From the NCBI GenBank assembly GCA_019454045.1, contig SKCR01025326.1:1-64000 (forward strand): 64,000 nucleotides of DNA. Direction: 5' to 3'. Made by a program: the position numbers and the translations under genes. The notes beneath the pieces were generated by a model. The model made no database searches. It saw nothing but the letters and a program-made list of their open reading frames with translations, and was not told where the DNA came from. The DNA comes from Zanthoxylum bungeanum (taxonomy: Eukaryota; Streptophyta; Magnoliopsida; Sapindales; Rutaceae). This document shows, piece by piece, positions 20,019 to 33,685 of the stretch (positions are counted from its first letter, which is position 1; each line of letters opens with the position of its first letter).

Positions 20019-22005
20019 TGTTGGATTCTCTAAGAATATGCCTAGGATCAATTAAGCATAAAATTTGTGTGAATAATCAACGAAGTTTGCGGAAAAAGTA
20101 CTCACATTGATCGACAATGAGGATGTAGGATTTCAAAAAATTTGCTTCTTTGTGTAGTGCTCCAAGCTCCTCATTTTATTGTATGTTGAGCTGCAAGCTT
20201 TGGTGAATGAATTCCAAACTCATGGGAGTAGTTTCCCTATCACCTTTGTATGATCTTTGATGTGCTAGCAATGGAGATTTTTGCAACAAAAATCCCCAAG
20301 TTCCTTCTTGTAACTCTCGGCCAAGCCAAGATTTGGAGAGGGAGAGAGCAAAATGGCGTGAATGATTGAGAAGAAAGGAGAGATGAGTGAATGTGTTATG
20401 TGTTATTTGACTTTCCAAAAATCAAATATTGATATACCAAAATCAAAAAGTTGGTAAATGTCCATCACTTTACTAAATTGTGTGAAAAACAAGCCAACAT
20501 CACATCACACTAACTTCTATCACAAAAAGTGATGAGAAAGACAAGTGATGTGACATGTGATGTGACACGTGGGCCCCACTTGAATTCAAAATCCGAGTGG
20601 GCCCGCAAATACATTCCGGGCTTGGGTTCGTTAATTCTGAATTAACAAATTTTTCGTTGCGACGTAATTAAATCAAATTTAATTAAATAATAATGCCTAA
20701 CAAAATTATTATTTAAAGTCACTTACGAATTAATTCTAAATTAATTCGTTTGCCCGAATTAAAATTCAATTTTAATTTCGTTATGAAATCTAATTTCATT
20801 TAATATATCGAATATATTATTTTATCGAATAATTCCGAATTAATCATTCTCTCTCTATTAATTGAATTTTATCCTAGATAAAATCTTTCCGCAATTAATC
20901 CTAGATTAATTTTCTCTCTCTTATAATTAATCCCAAATTAATTATGTTCGAGTCATACGTCATCGGTGAATCTTCGGGAAGCGACCCATGAGATCCCTAT
21001 ATATGTTGGTAGTAAATCTGATTATCGGACTATCCGAATACGTGCGTACCCCGTACCGTATTTTTACCGATTTACAAGACATGGTTGGCTTCTAGCAAAC
21101 ATGGTTGGCTTCTAGCAAAGCACTGTGCCTACTCAATTCTCTAGAAATATTCTTTTAATGAATATGTAATCTGTGTCTGGCGTAATATACATAATATTGC
21201 GTATTACAATCCAATATCGATATCACATGCTAGGCCTAGGGCTGGAATTGTGTCTGCCCTGTACGAAGTACATATCGGATCTCTGGTAACTAGTCTCTAT
21301 AATCGGATAATCATGACCTAGTCATATTATCCCGATGACTGTAGTACTTAGGAGTACTAGTTTCGTATCCTACGTGATCATCATCTCCATATGACTGAAG
21401 TGATACTTCTATCTTGACATCACACCCAATACACTACGATTCTCAGTATACCCAAAAGAGGCGTATACAGAACCTGTTAAAGCCCCGGATGACCAAAACC
21501 AAAGTATACTGATTGTCGCAAGTATTAGCGATGTAAGTCTCAGGTTAAGACCAAATATACCTATCCTGATTCGGATTCCCATAGACACATAGTCATACTA
21601 CCAATGGGATTCCGAGGGGTCTATCCATAGCGAAGCTGTTTCCGTACCATCGGTAAACCATACCTCATATTACACTTGCATGAGTATCCAATACCCAAAT
21701 ATACGAGAACTATGTCGTTACGCTTCCATAACGCGCACAAGTGTAATACTAGTCTATTCCGCATTATCGATGTCCAATCTCGATAATACTACGACTAGAG
21801 ATATTTAATGATTAAACCTTAGTGGATTAATATTGTCTCATATTTTATTAATTCGGTACTAATCATATGGACTTTTATCATTTATGTATCTCGGTAATCC
21901 AATTACAAATGATAAAAGAGCAATTTCCTTTGTCACATAGTTAATTTGTACAACAACACCATGTTCTGTACAAATAGTGATGCTATGGGTCATAATTGTC
22001 CAACA
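20019..22005 (-). mobile_element. 3' LTR of copia element A
   Basis: The plus strand runs from TGTTGG to GTCCAACA, 1987 bases, with the LTR-family landmarks in order. The polypurine tract lies just outside at 22006. Over its first 185 bases it differs from the 5' LTR at 28045 by about 10 substitutions, so the element is not recent. A 22-base local duplication (ACATGGTTGGCTTCTAGCAA) lies near 21079-21120. Confidence 0.9.
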
Positions 22006-22025
22006 ATCTCCCACTTGGCCTATAG
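22006..22025 (-). other. Polypurine tract of copia A
   Basis: The minus strand reads GGCCAAGTGGGAGAT directly before the LTR start TGTTGGACAATT. The same junction is seen in copia B (47551-47563), C (55845) and D (59840). Confidence 0.85.
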
Positions 22026-22029
22026 CCAA

Positions 22030-24880
22030 TCACTCAAGTGTTCTACACTTGAACTATGTACGGGTCGCTCAAACTTCTGCTGAGAAATAGTTTTCGTCAG
22101 CGGATTTGCAAGGTTATCATCTGATGCGATTTATTCGATCATCACATCGCCACGATGTATGATCCGACGAATCAGATGAAATAATTGAAGTACATACTTG
22201 GATCATTGATGAGATCGCGTTTCCTTAGCCTGTGCTGTAGCCTAGCTCAGCTGCTAACAGAACTACTCCTAATCTAATTAGGAATTTTATAGATCCAAAA
22301 TTGCTTCTTTTGCTGCCTCAGCTGCAGCAATGTTCCGCTTTTGTTATTTATTCGGCAAAAGTATCTTGTTTGGAAGATTTCCAGCTCACTGTTCCGTTAT
22401 TCAAACTATATAGTACCCTTATTACGACTTATAGTCGTTTTTGTCGGTTAGGAAACTTGCAACGGTGAACTCAGTTACCTCAAGTTCTCATTCTCCATAA
22501 ATTAAGAAAGCATCATTAGTTCGTCTAAGATACTCAAGGATGTTCTTTACATCAATCCAGTGACCATCACCTGGATTGGCCTTATAGCGTCTACATATGC
22601 TCAAAACATATGAGACATCAGGTCACATACATTTCAAAAACGTACGAACTCTGGGAATGTTATCAACAACTTTCTAGATCTATCCCAGTAGATCTTTATT
22701 CCTAGAATAAAGCATGCTTCTCCCAGATATTCATGAAGAATTTTAATGAAAGCCAAACTTTCACCGATTATTTTATGGGAATGTTATTTTCAAGAAATAA
22801 TATATCATCATTATATTGGACAGTTACTGTCAGTGCGCTCCCACTAACCTTCTTATATACACAAGAATCATATTCGTTTTGAATGAAACCATATACCATT
22901 ACTATATTATTAAAACGTTGGTTCCAAGAACGCTATGCTTGCTTCAATCCATAAATGGATCGATTTAACTTGCAAACCTTGTTTGCATGTTTTGGCACAA
23001 CAAAACCGTCAGGATGTTATAAAAATCCTCCAAAAGGTTTCCATTAAAGAAAGCGGTTTTGACGTCTATCTGCCATATTTCATAAACGAAATATGAAGTT
23101 ATAGCAAGCATTATCCGGATGGATTTAATCATGGCAACAAGTGAAAAAGTTTCGTCATAGTCGACACTATGTCGTTGACGATACCCTTTCTGTACAAGCC
23201 TAGCTGTGTACATTTGTATGTTGCCATCCATGTATGTCTTCCTTGAAGACTTATTTAGTACCAATAGGCACAATGCCATCTGGCACATCAACCAATGTCC
23301 AAACTTAGTTGGTATACATGGAATCCATTTCGGACTTTATGACACTTTGTCATAAAAAGAGTCAATACCTTGTACCACTTCCTTATACGTAGTCGGTCCA
23401 TCTTCCTCGATAAGATTGACATCTACATGAGGTGAGATCAGAGACCCATACCTCCCAGGTTGTTTTCTGACTCTCTCCGACGTACGTGGCTCTTGTGTAT
23501 TCGAAGATTGTGGTACAGTTTCATCCATGATAAACTGTTTGTGTTCCATGAAAGAGTCGGTGCCAGGAACAGTATTACTCCGATTTTCATCGAGTTTTAC
23601 TTTCCTCCCACTTACCACTGCATATAGGAATTCCTCTTAGGAAAACCGCATGGAGAGCAACAATTACATTGTTCTCTTGTGAGTTGTATAAGTACTATAC
23701 TTTGGTTTCCCTAGGACAACCTATACATAGGCACTTATCCGATTTGGGTTCTAGTTTATATCATCCAAACGTTTAGAGTATGTCCAGCATTCCCAAATCT
23801 TCAGGAATGAGAAACCCGGTTCTTTCCTGTTCATATCTAATGTGAAGTCTATCTAACAGATTTTCATGGAACCTTATTCAAAATAAGTATTGCACTGTTT
23901 AATGCGTATCCTCAGAAATTGGTAGCTCAGAGTGACTCATCATTAACCTTACCATGTCCAACAAAGTTCGGTTTCTCTATTTGGACACACCGTCAAATTG
24001 AGGTGTCCCGGGAGGAGTCCACTGTGAAAGAATACTATACTCTTTCAAGTAATCTTGCAACTCATATGTTTAAGTATTTTACACTATGGTCCAACCGTAA
24101 TATTTTTAATACTTTTACCGGTCTGTTTTCTTACTTCGTGTCGAAACTCTTTGAATTACTAAAAAGTTTCTGACTTGTGTTTCATAAGATACACATAACC
24201 GTAATGCGATGCCACATCCGTAAAGGTTACGAAGTATTCATATTCATCTCTAGCCTAGCTAGACATGGGCCCACTTACGTCACAATGAACGAGGGCTAAC
24301 AGATCGGTGGAACTTGCACTTTTACCAAGTAAAATGTGTTTTAGGCACTTTGCCTAATAAACTAGATTCGTAAACATTATTTGAATTAGAATCAAATTCG
24401 TTTTAGTACACTCTCTTCGAAAGTTTGGATATATGAGTCTTGTTAATGTGTCATAGACAACAATGCCACATTTAAGTCTCAACAGATTTATTCAGTTTGA
24501 GCTATTTGTTTGTCATGTTATATATTTGAGATTCATTTATATTCAAAATATAAATACTGTTATTCACATCTAATGTGCTTATCTCAATATCATCTTTATA
24601 AACAAAACACTTATTGTTCTAGAATATAAAGGTATACGCGCAATGGGTTATACTAGATATATAGATAATGTTTATAGTCAAACTAGGTACATTATAATAG
24701 TTTCCTAATTTAAGTAATGCCCAAAGAGCATTTCCAAAACTTAGGTTCCCACAGCCAAAACAGCGACTCTCGTCTCGTTTCCGACTCGCAGGTCGATCTC
24801 ATCTGAAGTCAGTCTCCTACTAATTAGCAGATCCTGCAAATCAGTACATATGTAAATACCACATCCAGAATCAAAATCCA
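22030..24880 (-). pseudogene. Copia A pol (protease, integrase, RT, RNase H), degenerate
   Basis: Fragments in copia order are visible on the minus strand. Integrase pieces lie near 24300-23650. The linker with DETVPQSSNTQEPRTSERVR and VDVNLIEEDGPTTYKEV is at 23618-23337. RT motifs RLVQKGYRQRHSVDYDETF and DVKTAFFNGNLLED are at 23291-22965. The RT catalytic box near 22830 reads YNDD instead of YVDD. RNase H traces continue to the polypurine tract. Frameshifts and stops are frequent, so the gene is dead. Confidence 0.85.
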
Positions 24881-25545
24881 ATTTTAAAACTAGTAGTGGA
24901 TATGTTTATAACAAACATATCTGAAGTCGGAGCCTTGCCCGTCTTCACTTCCTTCATGTCTGTATTGTCCATACGGCAGTCACGCTTCCAGTGACTCCGT
25001 TTGCCACAATTTTGGTAGACATCTTGGGATATATCCTTTTTCTTCCTAGAAAACTATGATGATTTTTCCTTTGCCCTTTTTTTTATATCCCTAGAAGCTT
25101 TTGGCCAATCCTTGACCTTCTGGGATGTTGAAGTAAGATGCGCATTGCACTTCTTGCTCTTTTGCAAGCCCTAGCTCTGTCTCATTGAGCATAATCATTA
25201 ACTCTCCAAGAGTTTTCTATTGCAATTAGTACTTCTAAGATCTAAGAATAGATCTATGAAGATCCTTCAATTTCAATATCATACTATAAGGATCTAATCC
25301 TTAGTTCTGACGAAGAAATTAAGGAGTCATTGCGGCAAGCATAACAGATTGAGCACTAAAGTTATCATCACCATGAGTCTTCCAAAGCTCATGCTCCACT
25401 ATTTGCTCAACTCCAGGCTCAGGCCCGAGATGTCACTCTATCAAATAAAGTAACTTATCGGTTCCCAGGACTATCCTGAGGTTCTATTCCCAATCTGAAA
25501 ATTGAAGCCGCTTAAAGACATTTTCACCCACTATAAATGACCGGT
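24881..25545 (-). pseudogene. Copia A gag, degenerate
   Basis: Aligning by eye with the gag of copia B, the minus strand shows the start region with FSDWE and RIVLG-like sequence (about 25540-25440), MTP.FLR and M.LKDLHRS near 25330-25230, and a zinc-knuckle remnant near 25010-24960. Multiple frameshifts make it unreadable as one frame. Confidence 0.7.
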
Positions 25546-28030
25546 AAAATTCAAATATATTTATTACTATAATCCAAATCCAATTATATAATCAACTATA
25601 AATGAAATAGTTTGAATACTGTCCAACTGTTTAATTAAACAACAATTGAATATTAGTCCAACTAATATATATAAATTTTTTAATGACGAAAAATTGAAAT
25701 GAGCGCGTATTGGCAAGTATCTAAACGAAATTGCAAATTTAATACTTGCCTCCCATTATTTTTCGACGAGCCTCTAGCCCTCTGTGGAGTACTCAGGAAA
25801 CCTAGTTTCCTAGTGGGCTATGATCCCGTTAAATAACACACAACCTTGACTCTGGCCAACAAGTTGTATGATATTTAACTAGGTAGATCTCTAGGATCAA
25901 TTGGATTTCATCCAATTCCTAGATCCGGTAGGTGGACCTCCAAGTCCGAAACATATATACAATATATATGTCAATATATCCAAAATATATTCCTAACATT
26001 TTCCTCTGAATCAACTAAGCCTTGGCTTTGGCTCAACAAGCTTAATGATTCCAGTTAAGAGGGACCCATTGACTTTGGAAAGCTTCGTAATCGATGTCGA
26101 TGAACAAGAAGTGATCTTGACTTTGGCCAAAAAATCACAACTTGGGCAAAATATACGATATGGAACAAAGCCTTCATGATTCAAAAACATTCGCGATGGA
26201 CAAAGGTCTTGACTTTGGTCAACAAACCAATGCCAATCTTGGATCTTGAGAATGAATCACTCAATGGAAGGAAAATGCTTAATATTTTTATTTGAGGGTT
26301 TTTCGCGTAATTGGCAACCAATTAATTATCTTTGATTAGGTTTCATCAAACACCCTTAAGCATGCATTTTAAAAGCATAATAAGGCGCGATAAATAAAAT
26401 AATAATGATATGCGGATGGAAATCTCACAAATTGTTCCTAGAACAAATCACCCCATTTCATCTCCACGACTAGCACTATTCTAACTTCTACCCATTACAT
26501 AATACTTCTAAAGAAACCTCATTACATTGAGGGGAATTGGTGAGAAGAGAATTACAAAGAATCAAGAGACAAAGGCTGGACACGTAAGTCCAATTTAATA
26601 AATTCTAAATTTATTACAACAATTTCCAAAATTACCCTCACTCATCTAATATCCATCCGATATACATTATTCATATAATACATCCATGTATTCACACAAA
26701 GCATGTTATTCAATCAATCTAATCCAATTAATTAATCTTTGAATTAAGTGATCATCCAATGTTCAAACAACGATTTGATTTGCGCGAGTCCAACTCGTTT
26801 AAGAACAAGTACTCAAAGTGTGTATTCTTGAATTATATCGAACTATAATTTTAAATCCGATTTAATTTGTATTCAATACTAATTCTTCATTTAATTCCAA
26901 ATTAAATAATTACATTTTATTAATGTGCCTTTTAGACGTAGATTCTAAATCCAATCTTTATGGGTCTCAAAGGCCCAATTAGTATCCAATACTATTCAAT
27001 TAAAGTCCAATGGACTTTTAATTAATTCTTTAGGCATGGGCTTTGGCAATTATGGGTCAAACCCAAGATGCCAAGGCCCAATTAGGAATCACTCTATGCC
27101 AAAAATCAATTTAAGCCCATTAGGCCCAATTAAAATTTTAAAGGCCCAATTATCATATTTGGACTTTATGGAAATGGTTTTAGGCCCAATTGGATCGAAC
27201 TAATTATCCTAAACCAAACTTGGCCCAACCAAGCCCATTAAGCCCAAATACAACAACATTAGCCCAATTCAAAATTAAAGGCCAATTCAATTTAATTACA
27301 ATATTCCAAATATTACAATTATTTAATTAAAGTGTATTAGCCATAATTAATTAGTTAAATTAATATTTTCCAAACACCAATTACACTAATTAATCATGCT
27401 TTAATTAATCAACTTATGTCCAACACAAATTGAAGTAAAATCAATCCCAACATGCTTCCAATAGCTCACGGCAATATATGATATTTTTCATCAATTTTGA
27501 TTTCAATCCAATTAAATCACAAATCAATATATCCAAGTATTTTAAACACATCCAATGGTCTAAAAATTAAAATCACCATGAGTTTAGGGTTCATCACATT
27601 TTCGGCCAAGCATATGGAATTAGGGGAAAATATATCCAATTCATTGTCTATCCCACGGTAACAGTTCCGGAGCGAATAAACCACTTCATGTGTCTATCCC
27701 ACGGTAAAAATTCCATTCCGCTCATGGCGTTCTCGCGTCACCTACCACCATCTTCACGCTCAGGTTCATCATTAGATCCGTAGAGAACAATTGAGAACAA
27801 CAAATAGATCACACTTAGTGCGTCTATCCCACAGTAATCCGCTCATGGAGTTCTACGCGTCTCGCCAAACCGGATCTGGGCAGAGGAACCTTTTCTCAAT
27901 TTCTAAGATGCACAAATCTAATTTAACATCATCCAAGCTCAACCAAATCATCAATTAAAGAAATCATGTTCAAATCACAAAATCCTAAATTAAAGTATAT
28001 AAACCCTAAGTTCATTTCATGCTTAATTTA
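25546..28030 (-). mobile_element. Copia A leader between primer-binding site and gag
   Basis: A non-coding leader of about 2.5 kb that matches the leaders of F and B. It carries CTTGACTTTGGCCAA-type motifs at about 25844, 26116 and 26206. A segment at about 27645-27890 not seen in F or B holds three copies of GTCTATCCCACGGTAA or a close variant (27647, 27698, 27823). No gene is supported. Confidence 0.75.
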
Positions 28031-28043
28031 GGCTCTGATACCA
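28031..28043 (-). other. Primer-binding site of copia A
   Basis: The minus strand reads TGGTATCAGAGCC, the complement of the 3' end of initiator methionine tRNA, one base inside the LTR end. This is the usual primer for copia elements. Confidence 0.92.
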
Positions 28044-28044
28044 T

Positions 28045-29628
28045 TGTTGGGTTCTCTAAGAATATGTCTAGGATCAATTAAGCATAAAATTTGTGTGAAT
28101 AATCAACGAAGTTTGCGGAAAAAGTACTCACATTGATCGGCAACGAGGATGTAGGATTTCAAAAATTTTGCTCCTTTGTGTAGTGCTCAAAGCTTCTCCT
28201 TTTATTGTATGTTGAGCTCCAAGCTTTGGTGAATGAATTCCAAACTCATGGGAGTAGTTTCCCTATCACCTTTGTATGATCTTTGATGTGCTAGCAATGG
28301 AGATTTTTGCAACAAAAATCCCCAAGTTCCTTCCTGTAACTCTCGGCCAAGCCAAGATTTGGAGAGGGAGAGAGCAAAATGGCGTGAATGATGGAGAAGA
28401 GAGGAGAGATGAGTGAATGTGTTATGTGTTATTTGACTTTCCAAAAATCAAATATTGATATACCAAAATCAAAGTTGGTAAATGTCCATCACTTTACTAA
28501 CTTGTGTGAAAAACAAGCCAACATCACATCACACTAACTTCCATCACAAAAAGTGATGAGAAAGACAAGTGACGTGACTTGTGATGTGACACGTGAGCCC
28601 CACTTGAATTCAAAATCTGAGTGGGCCCGCAAACACATTCCGGGCTCGGGTTCGTTAATTCCGAATTAATGAATTTTCTGTTGTGACATAATTAAATCAA
28701 ATTTAATTAAATAATAATGCCTAGCAAAATTATTATTTAAAGTCGCTTGCGAATAATTCTAAATTAATTTGTTCGCCCGAATTAAAATCCAATTTTAATT
28801 CCGTTATGAAATCTAATTTCATTTAATATATCGAATATATTATTTTATCGATTAATTCCGAATTAATCGTTCTCTCTCTATTAATTGAATTTTATCCCAG
28901 ATAAAATCTTTACGCAATTAATCCTAGATTAATTTTCTCTCTATTATAATTAATCCCAGATTAATTATGTTCGAGTCATACGTCATCGGTGAATCTTCAG
29001 GAAGCGACCCATGAAATCCTTGGATATTTTGGCAGTAAATTCGTTTATCGGATTATCCGAATACGTGCGTACCCTGTACCATATTTTTGCCAATTTACAA
29101 GACATGGTTGGCTTCTAGCAAAGCACCGTGCCTACCCAATTCTCCAAAAATATTATTATAAGGAATATGTAATCTATGTCAGGCGTAGTATACATAGTAT
29201 TGCGTATTACGATCAAGTATCGATATCACATGCTAGGCCTAGGGCTGGAATTGTGTCTGCCCCGTACGAAGCATATATCGGATCTCTGGTAACTAGTCTC
29301 TATAATCGGATAATCATGACATAGTCTTATTATCCCGATGACTGCAATACTAAAGAGTACTAGTTCCGTATCCTACGTGATCATCATCTCCATATGACTG
29401 AAGTGATACTTCCATCTTGACATCACACCCAATACACTATGATTATCAGTATACCCAGAAGAGGCGTACACAGAACCTGTTAAAGCCCCGGATGACCAAA
29501 ACCAAAGTATACTGATTGTCACAAGTATTAGCGATGCAAGTCTCAGGTTAAGAACAAATACACCTACCCTGATTCGGATTCCCATAGACACATAGTCATA
29601 CTACCAATGGGATTTCGAAGGGTCTATC
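28045..29628 (-). mobile_element. 5' LTR of copia A, interrupted
   Basis: It begins TGTTGGG and runs about 1.58 kb in step with the 3' LTR at 20019. It then breaks after GGGTCTATC, where a gypsy LTR starts with TGTGGGAAC. The missing 400 or so bases are not found directly beyond the far end of that element, so the insertion site was later rearranged. Confidence 0.88.
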
Positions 29629-31400
29629 TGTGGGAACACAGAAACTGGGCGACGCATGCTGTCCTAGGCTCGCGGCCTAGTCGGGAGTACGGAGTAGCCC
29701 GCGGGGGACTAAACCGGAGAATAATGGAGTCGCCACCCGGTGTGAACCAGGAAAATGAGATTTAAGGCCACACTCACCCCTCGCAAGGGAAGACCTCAAA
29801 CCATTGAGTTCGGAATGGTCCCTTACTTATGTCATTTGTAATGAAAGGATTTGTGTAATAATTTAATCAAGCTTAAGTAACACTTATTTCCAGGAGTATC
29901 ATGTTTCTAAATTCACACATACAAAAATAAAACGTACACCTAAATTTACATATATTTCACATCTGAGATTGCATGCTTGAAAGTACATCAAAGTACCAAC
30001 GAACATACAACTTCATTGGCATATTGTATTCACAAACACAAGCACACACTAACCACACAAGCACACATGTGAGCACTTTTCCAAGTGGTACGTGGAATTG
30101 TATCCCAAGTACAGACCGCACTACCGTCCATTCGGAATCGGCTACGGAATTTATGTCTGGGTTTCCATCCGATATACCACAAGAAATAATACTCAAATGC
30201 TATCATGACATGTGTGTGGGGGGGCTAGATGGCTTATGTTTGTAGTTTGAATGCTGATGCGTTAAGGCTACGTGTGAGGCAGTGCGTGATTGGAGGGCTA
30301 CAGGTCAGTGGGGCTTTTATCGTGAAGGGATATGTGGCTTGTGTGAAGCGGTGTAGCAATTTGGCGTGAGGCGGTGTTGTTACGTAGGTGGCGTGGGTGC
30401 CGTGAGCTGTGTTGAAGGCTTGGGGGCGTGTTGAGGCTAGGAGGGCATTAAGGGAGACCTGTGTTTTGCGGGGATAAAGGAAAGTGCAATGGCTGAGAAT
30501 ACGGGTACACTAATGACAATAGGTCGAGCCAAGATTGGGATAGACGATGCAATCAATAGATGAAAGACACGGCAAATATCATGGTAAAGGTAGCCTTTTA
30601 GGCTTTTCTTCCCCCAAATGGAGAACCTTTTAATCCAACACAATAAGCCCATGCTTCTTTCGTTACAATGAGTACAAAGATAAAGATAACTATATGAAAT
30701 TTAGTATGTCCGATTGAACATATCTTGTATTCAACCGAACACACATCAACCGGCGCGGCAAAGCATCGTGGTAAAGGATTTTAACCCTCCAAATAGGGGA
30801 CCTTTCATCGCACTTACTAAGCCCATGCGCTCGATCGCATCATGCATACAAAGAATAAAGACAATAATATCAAACTTAGTATGCCCGATTGAATATATCT
30901 TACATTCAACCGAACACACATCAACCGGCAGGGCAAAGCATCGTGGTAAAAGATTTTAACCACTCTAAATAGGGGACCTTTAATCCGACTTTGGGTTTTG
31001 GTTTTGGGTTGTTTATATAGAGAAGGGCTAGGGCTTCTCCTTGTCTCACAAGGAAGGGATTTTGGTATTAAAGAGAGGATTTGATTTGGTGTTGGATAAG
31101 GAAATCAATGGATTGAGGGGGGGACAAATTTTGGTGAATTAGGAAGGTTGAATATTTGATTGGCTTGGTTTAGGAATACAATTTGTTAGATTTGTGTTAA
31201 TTAGGCATGATATTTGTTAAGTTAGGAATATAATCTTTTAATTTGGTATGATTTTATTTAATGTCTTCTTTAATTTGGTATGATTTTATTTTATGTTTTA
31301 TTTAATTTGGTATGATTTTATTTTATGTTTTATTTAATTTAGTAAATGGTTTAATTATTTAATTTAATTTAATTACATTATTTAATTAATATTTAATTTA
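29629..31400 (-). mobile_element. 3' LTR of the gag-only gypsy element (with two deletions)
   Basis: Its inner end TGTGGGAACACAG matches the LTR end at 36087, with only about 7 differences in the first 200 bases. Compared with that copy it lacks about 0.4 kb near 30208 and over 1 kb near 30985. It keeps the TATA region (TATATAGAGAAGGG near 31013). The outer end is lost at about 31400, where a copia LTR remnant begins. Confidence 0.8.
30560..30990. repeat. Tandem repeat, period about 175 bases, in gypsy LTR
   Basis: Units contain GGCAAAGCATCGTGGTAAAG, CAAATAGGGGACCTTT and TAAGCCCATGCGCTCGATCG. AGTATG(T/C)CCGATTGAA recurs at 30703 and 30878. A more diverged unit precedes them. The matching array in the other LTR is at about 37450-37910 with period 176. 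Confidence 0.85.
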
Positions 31401-33123
31401 ATGTTTATTTGTACAACAACAACCCTTTCTTCAAGCTTTTGGCAACCAAAATTGAAGAAGATGAAGACCAAAACTGCATGCAGTTTTCGGTCATGAAAGA
31501 GAGAGAGGAGAGAAAATTTCCTTTTGTTCTTCTTATTGATTTTTGATACCAAAAATCAATTTATATTTATGCCATAATATTTATTAAATAATAATAAATC
31601 TATGACACAAGCCATGCAAAGGCTTAGAGTGTCAAACACTCTAATTCCATGCATAACAATGAGTGAATAATACACTATCACCATGCAATGCATTATCAAT
31701 AAAATAATGCATATAATGACATGTGTCATGTGGGCCCCACACGTTTCCAAATGAAAGTGGGCCCACTAGCACTCACGCGTTCGGGTTCGATATTTCCGAA
31801 ATACCGAACTTGCGTCGCGACGTTAATTAAATCGAATTTAAATAAATAATCGCTCCTAGCGAAATTATTATTTACGTCGCTTACGAATTAATTCTAAATT
31901 AACTCGTATGCCCGAATTAAAATCTAATTTTAATTTCGCGTCGAAATCGAATTTCAATTATTATATCGAATATAATAATTTTACTGATTAATTCCAAATT
32001 AATCGTTCTCTCTCTCTAAATAAGGCACTTTATCCGAGATAAAGTTTCCCCGCAATTAATCCAAGATTAATTAAGTCCGAATCAAATATCATAGGTGAAT
32101 CTTCAGGAAGCGACCCAAGAGATCTCCGGATATGTTGGCAGTAAATACGGTCGTCAGATAATCCGAACACGCACGTACCTCGTACTACGTTCTTACCGAT
32201 TCACAAGACAAGGTTGGCTTCTAGCAAAGCGCCATGCCTACCCAATTCTCCAGAAATATTCTTATAGGAATATAAGATCTATATCAAGCGTAGTATACCG
32301 TAGTATTGCGTACATCGATCCAGTATCGGATGATCACATGCTAGGCCTGGGGCTGGAGATGTGTCTGCCCCGTACGAAACATATATCGGACATCAAGCAA
32401 CTAGTCTCTTTAAATCGGACAATCCTGACCTGTCATATTGTCCCGACGGTTGCAACCTTTTATAGAGTGCTAGTTCTGTGTCCTGCGTGATCATCACCTC
32501 CATATGTCTGAAGCGATACTTCCATCTTGACATCACATCCAGTACACTACGATTCTCGATAAACCCAGAAGAGGTGTACACAGAACCGGCTAAGGTCCCC
32601 AACCACCAAAACCAAAGTTTACCGATTGTCGCAAGTACTAGCGATGTAAGTCTCAGGTTAAGACCACATACACCTACCCTGATGCGGCCTCCCATAGACA
32701 CGCAGACATACTACCAATGGGATTCCGCGGGGTCTATCCAGAGCGAAGCTGTTTTCCGTACCATCGGTAAAACACAACCTCCTATCGCACTTGCATAAGT
32801 ATCCAATACTTAAATATATGAGAACTATGCTGTTGTGCCCTCACAACGTGCACAAGCGCAATACTAGTCTATTCCGCATTATCGATGTCCAGTCTCGATA
32901 ATACTATGGCTAGGGATATTTAATGATTAAACCTTTAGGGACTGATACTGTCTCATATCATTCTCAGTCCAGGTACTAATCATATGGACTTTCGCCATTT
33001 ATAAATCAAAGTAAATAATATTACAAAACGGCAAAAGGCAATTTCATTATCACATAGTTAAATTTTGTACAATAATACAATATCATTTACAAACAGTGAC
33101 GCTATGGGACATAATGTCTAACA
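31401..33123 (-). mobile_element. Copia LTR remnant (E), U5 end missing
   Basis: It carries the copia LTR landmarks in minus orientation: the hairpin array at 31790-32085, GGTGAATCTTCAGGAAGCG and GGTTGGCTTCTAGC. It ends in CATAATGTCTAACA at 33123, a variant of the usual CATAATTGTCCAACA. The other end lacks the family terminus and joins the gypsy LTR, so a deletion removed both ends at about 31400. It is the most diverged LTR of the family here. Confidence 0.75.
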
Positions 33124-33685
33124 CAAAAAAACAAAACAAACACAAAGGGTGCAAAATGTGTTACGTGTATGCATGTATGCGTGAATGTTCCCATCCCGTC
33201 GGGTTAGGTCTTCTGTCAATTCTCTTGGTGACTGCCCGATCTCAGGTAAAATACAGCTTCAATCTGTCAACATTGATCGGCTCGGTGAACTCATTCCCTT
33301 CTAAGTCTGATAGCCTCACTATCCCCGTTTCCCAGTTTCTGAATGACTATCTTATCTTTCTGTTTGCTTCTTCCGAGGATTCCCCGTGTTCTAAGCATCG
33401 TTGTGTATCATAATACCAAGGTTGAGTGCTTTTGTCAAATATACTCATATTGCATATTCAAGCGAGTACGGGAAATGAACGTCTTTATTATCATTAGAAA
33501 AAGGTTCGAACAAAAAGGCAAAACAAATGCAGGATCAAACAAACTAGGAGGAATAACTCCATCATTCGTAGCGCTGCCTTCTTCCTCGGCCTATGGTTCT
33601 TCATTGTTGTCACCCCATATCCCCATGTACGAAGCTTGGTGGTTGAGAGCTTGGAGGACGAAGGTTTCGGGCAAGCCAGAGTTGA
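33124..33685 (-). pseudogene. Remnant of gypsy pol C-terminus
   Basis: On the minus strand near 33320-33240 the segment LEGNEFTEPINVDRLKLYF is followed by a stop, resembling the end of a gypsy integrase. Upstream pieces (near 33690-33540) continue from gag but are out of frame. There is no room for protease, RT, RNase H and the integrase core, so pol is deleted. Confidence 0.6.

Noticed and set aside
20176..20418. Near-identical 80-residue ORFs at 20176-20418 and 28202-28444 (minus)
   Set aside because: They are the same place in the two LTRs of copia A (transcribed part/U5). Identity follows from LTR duplication; no homologous open frame in C, D or F.
28989..29324. Antisense ORF (start like MNLQEATHEI, with GWLLAKHRAYPILQ) recurring in LTRs at 8443, 28989, 32095, 54784 and 58816
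   Set aside because: It is open only because the LTR copies are similar; it lies on the strand opposite to LTR transcription, has no shared stop position and no recognisable domain.
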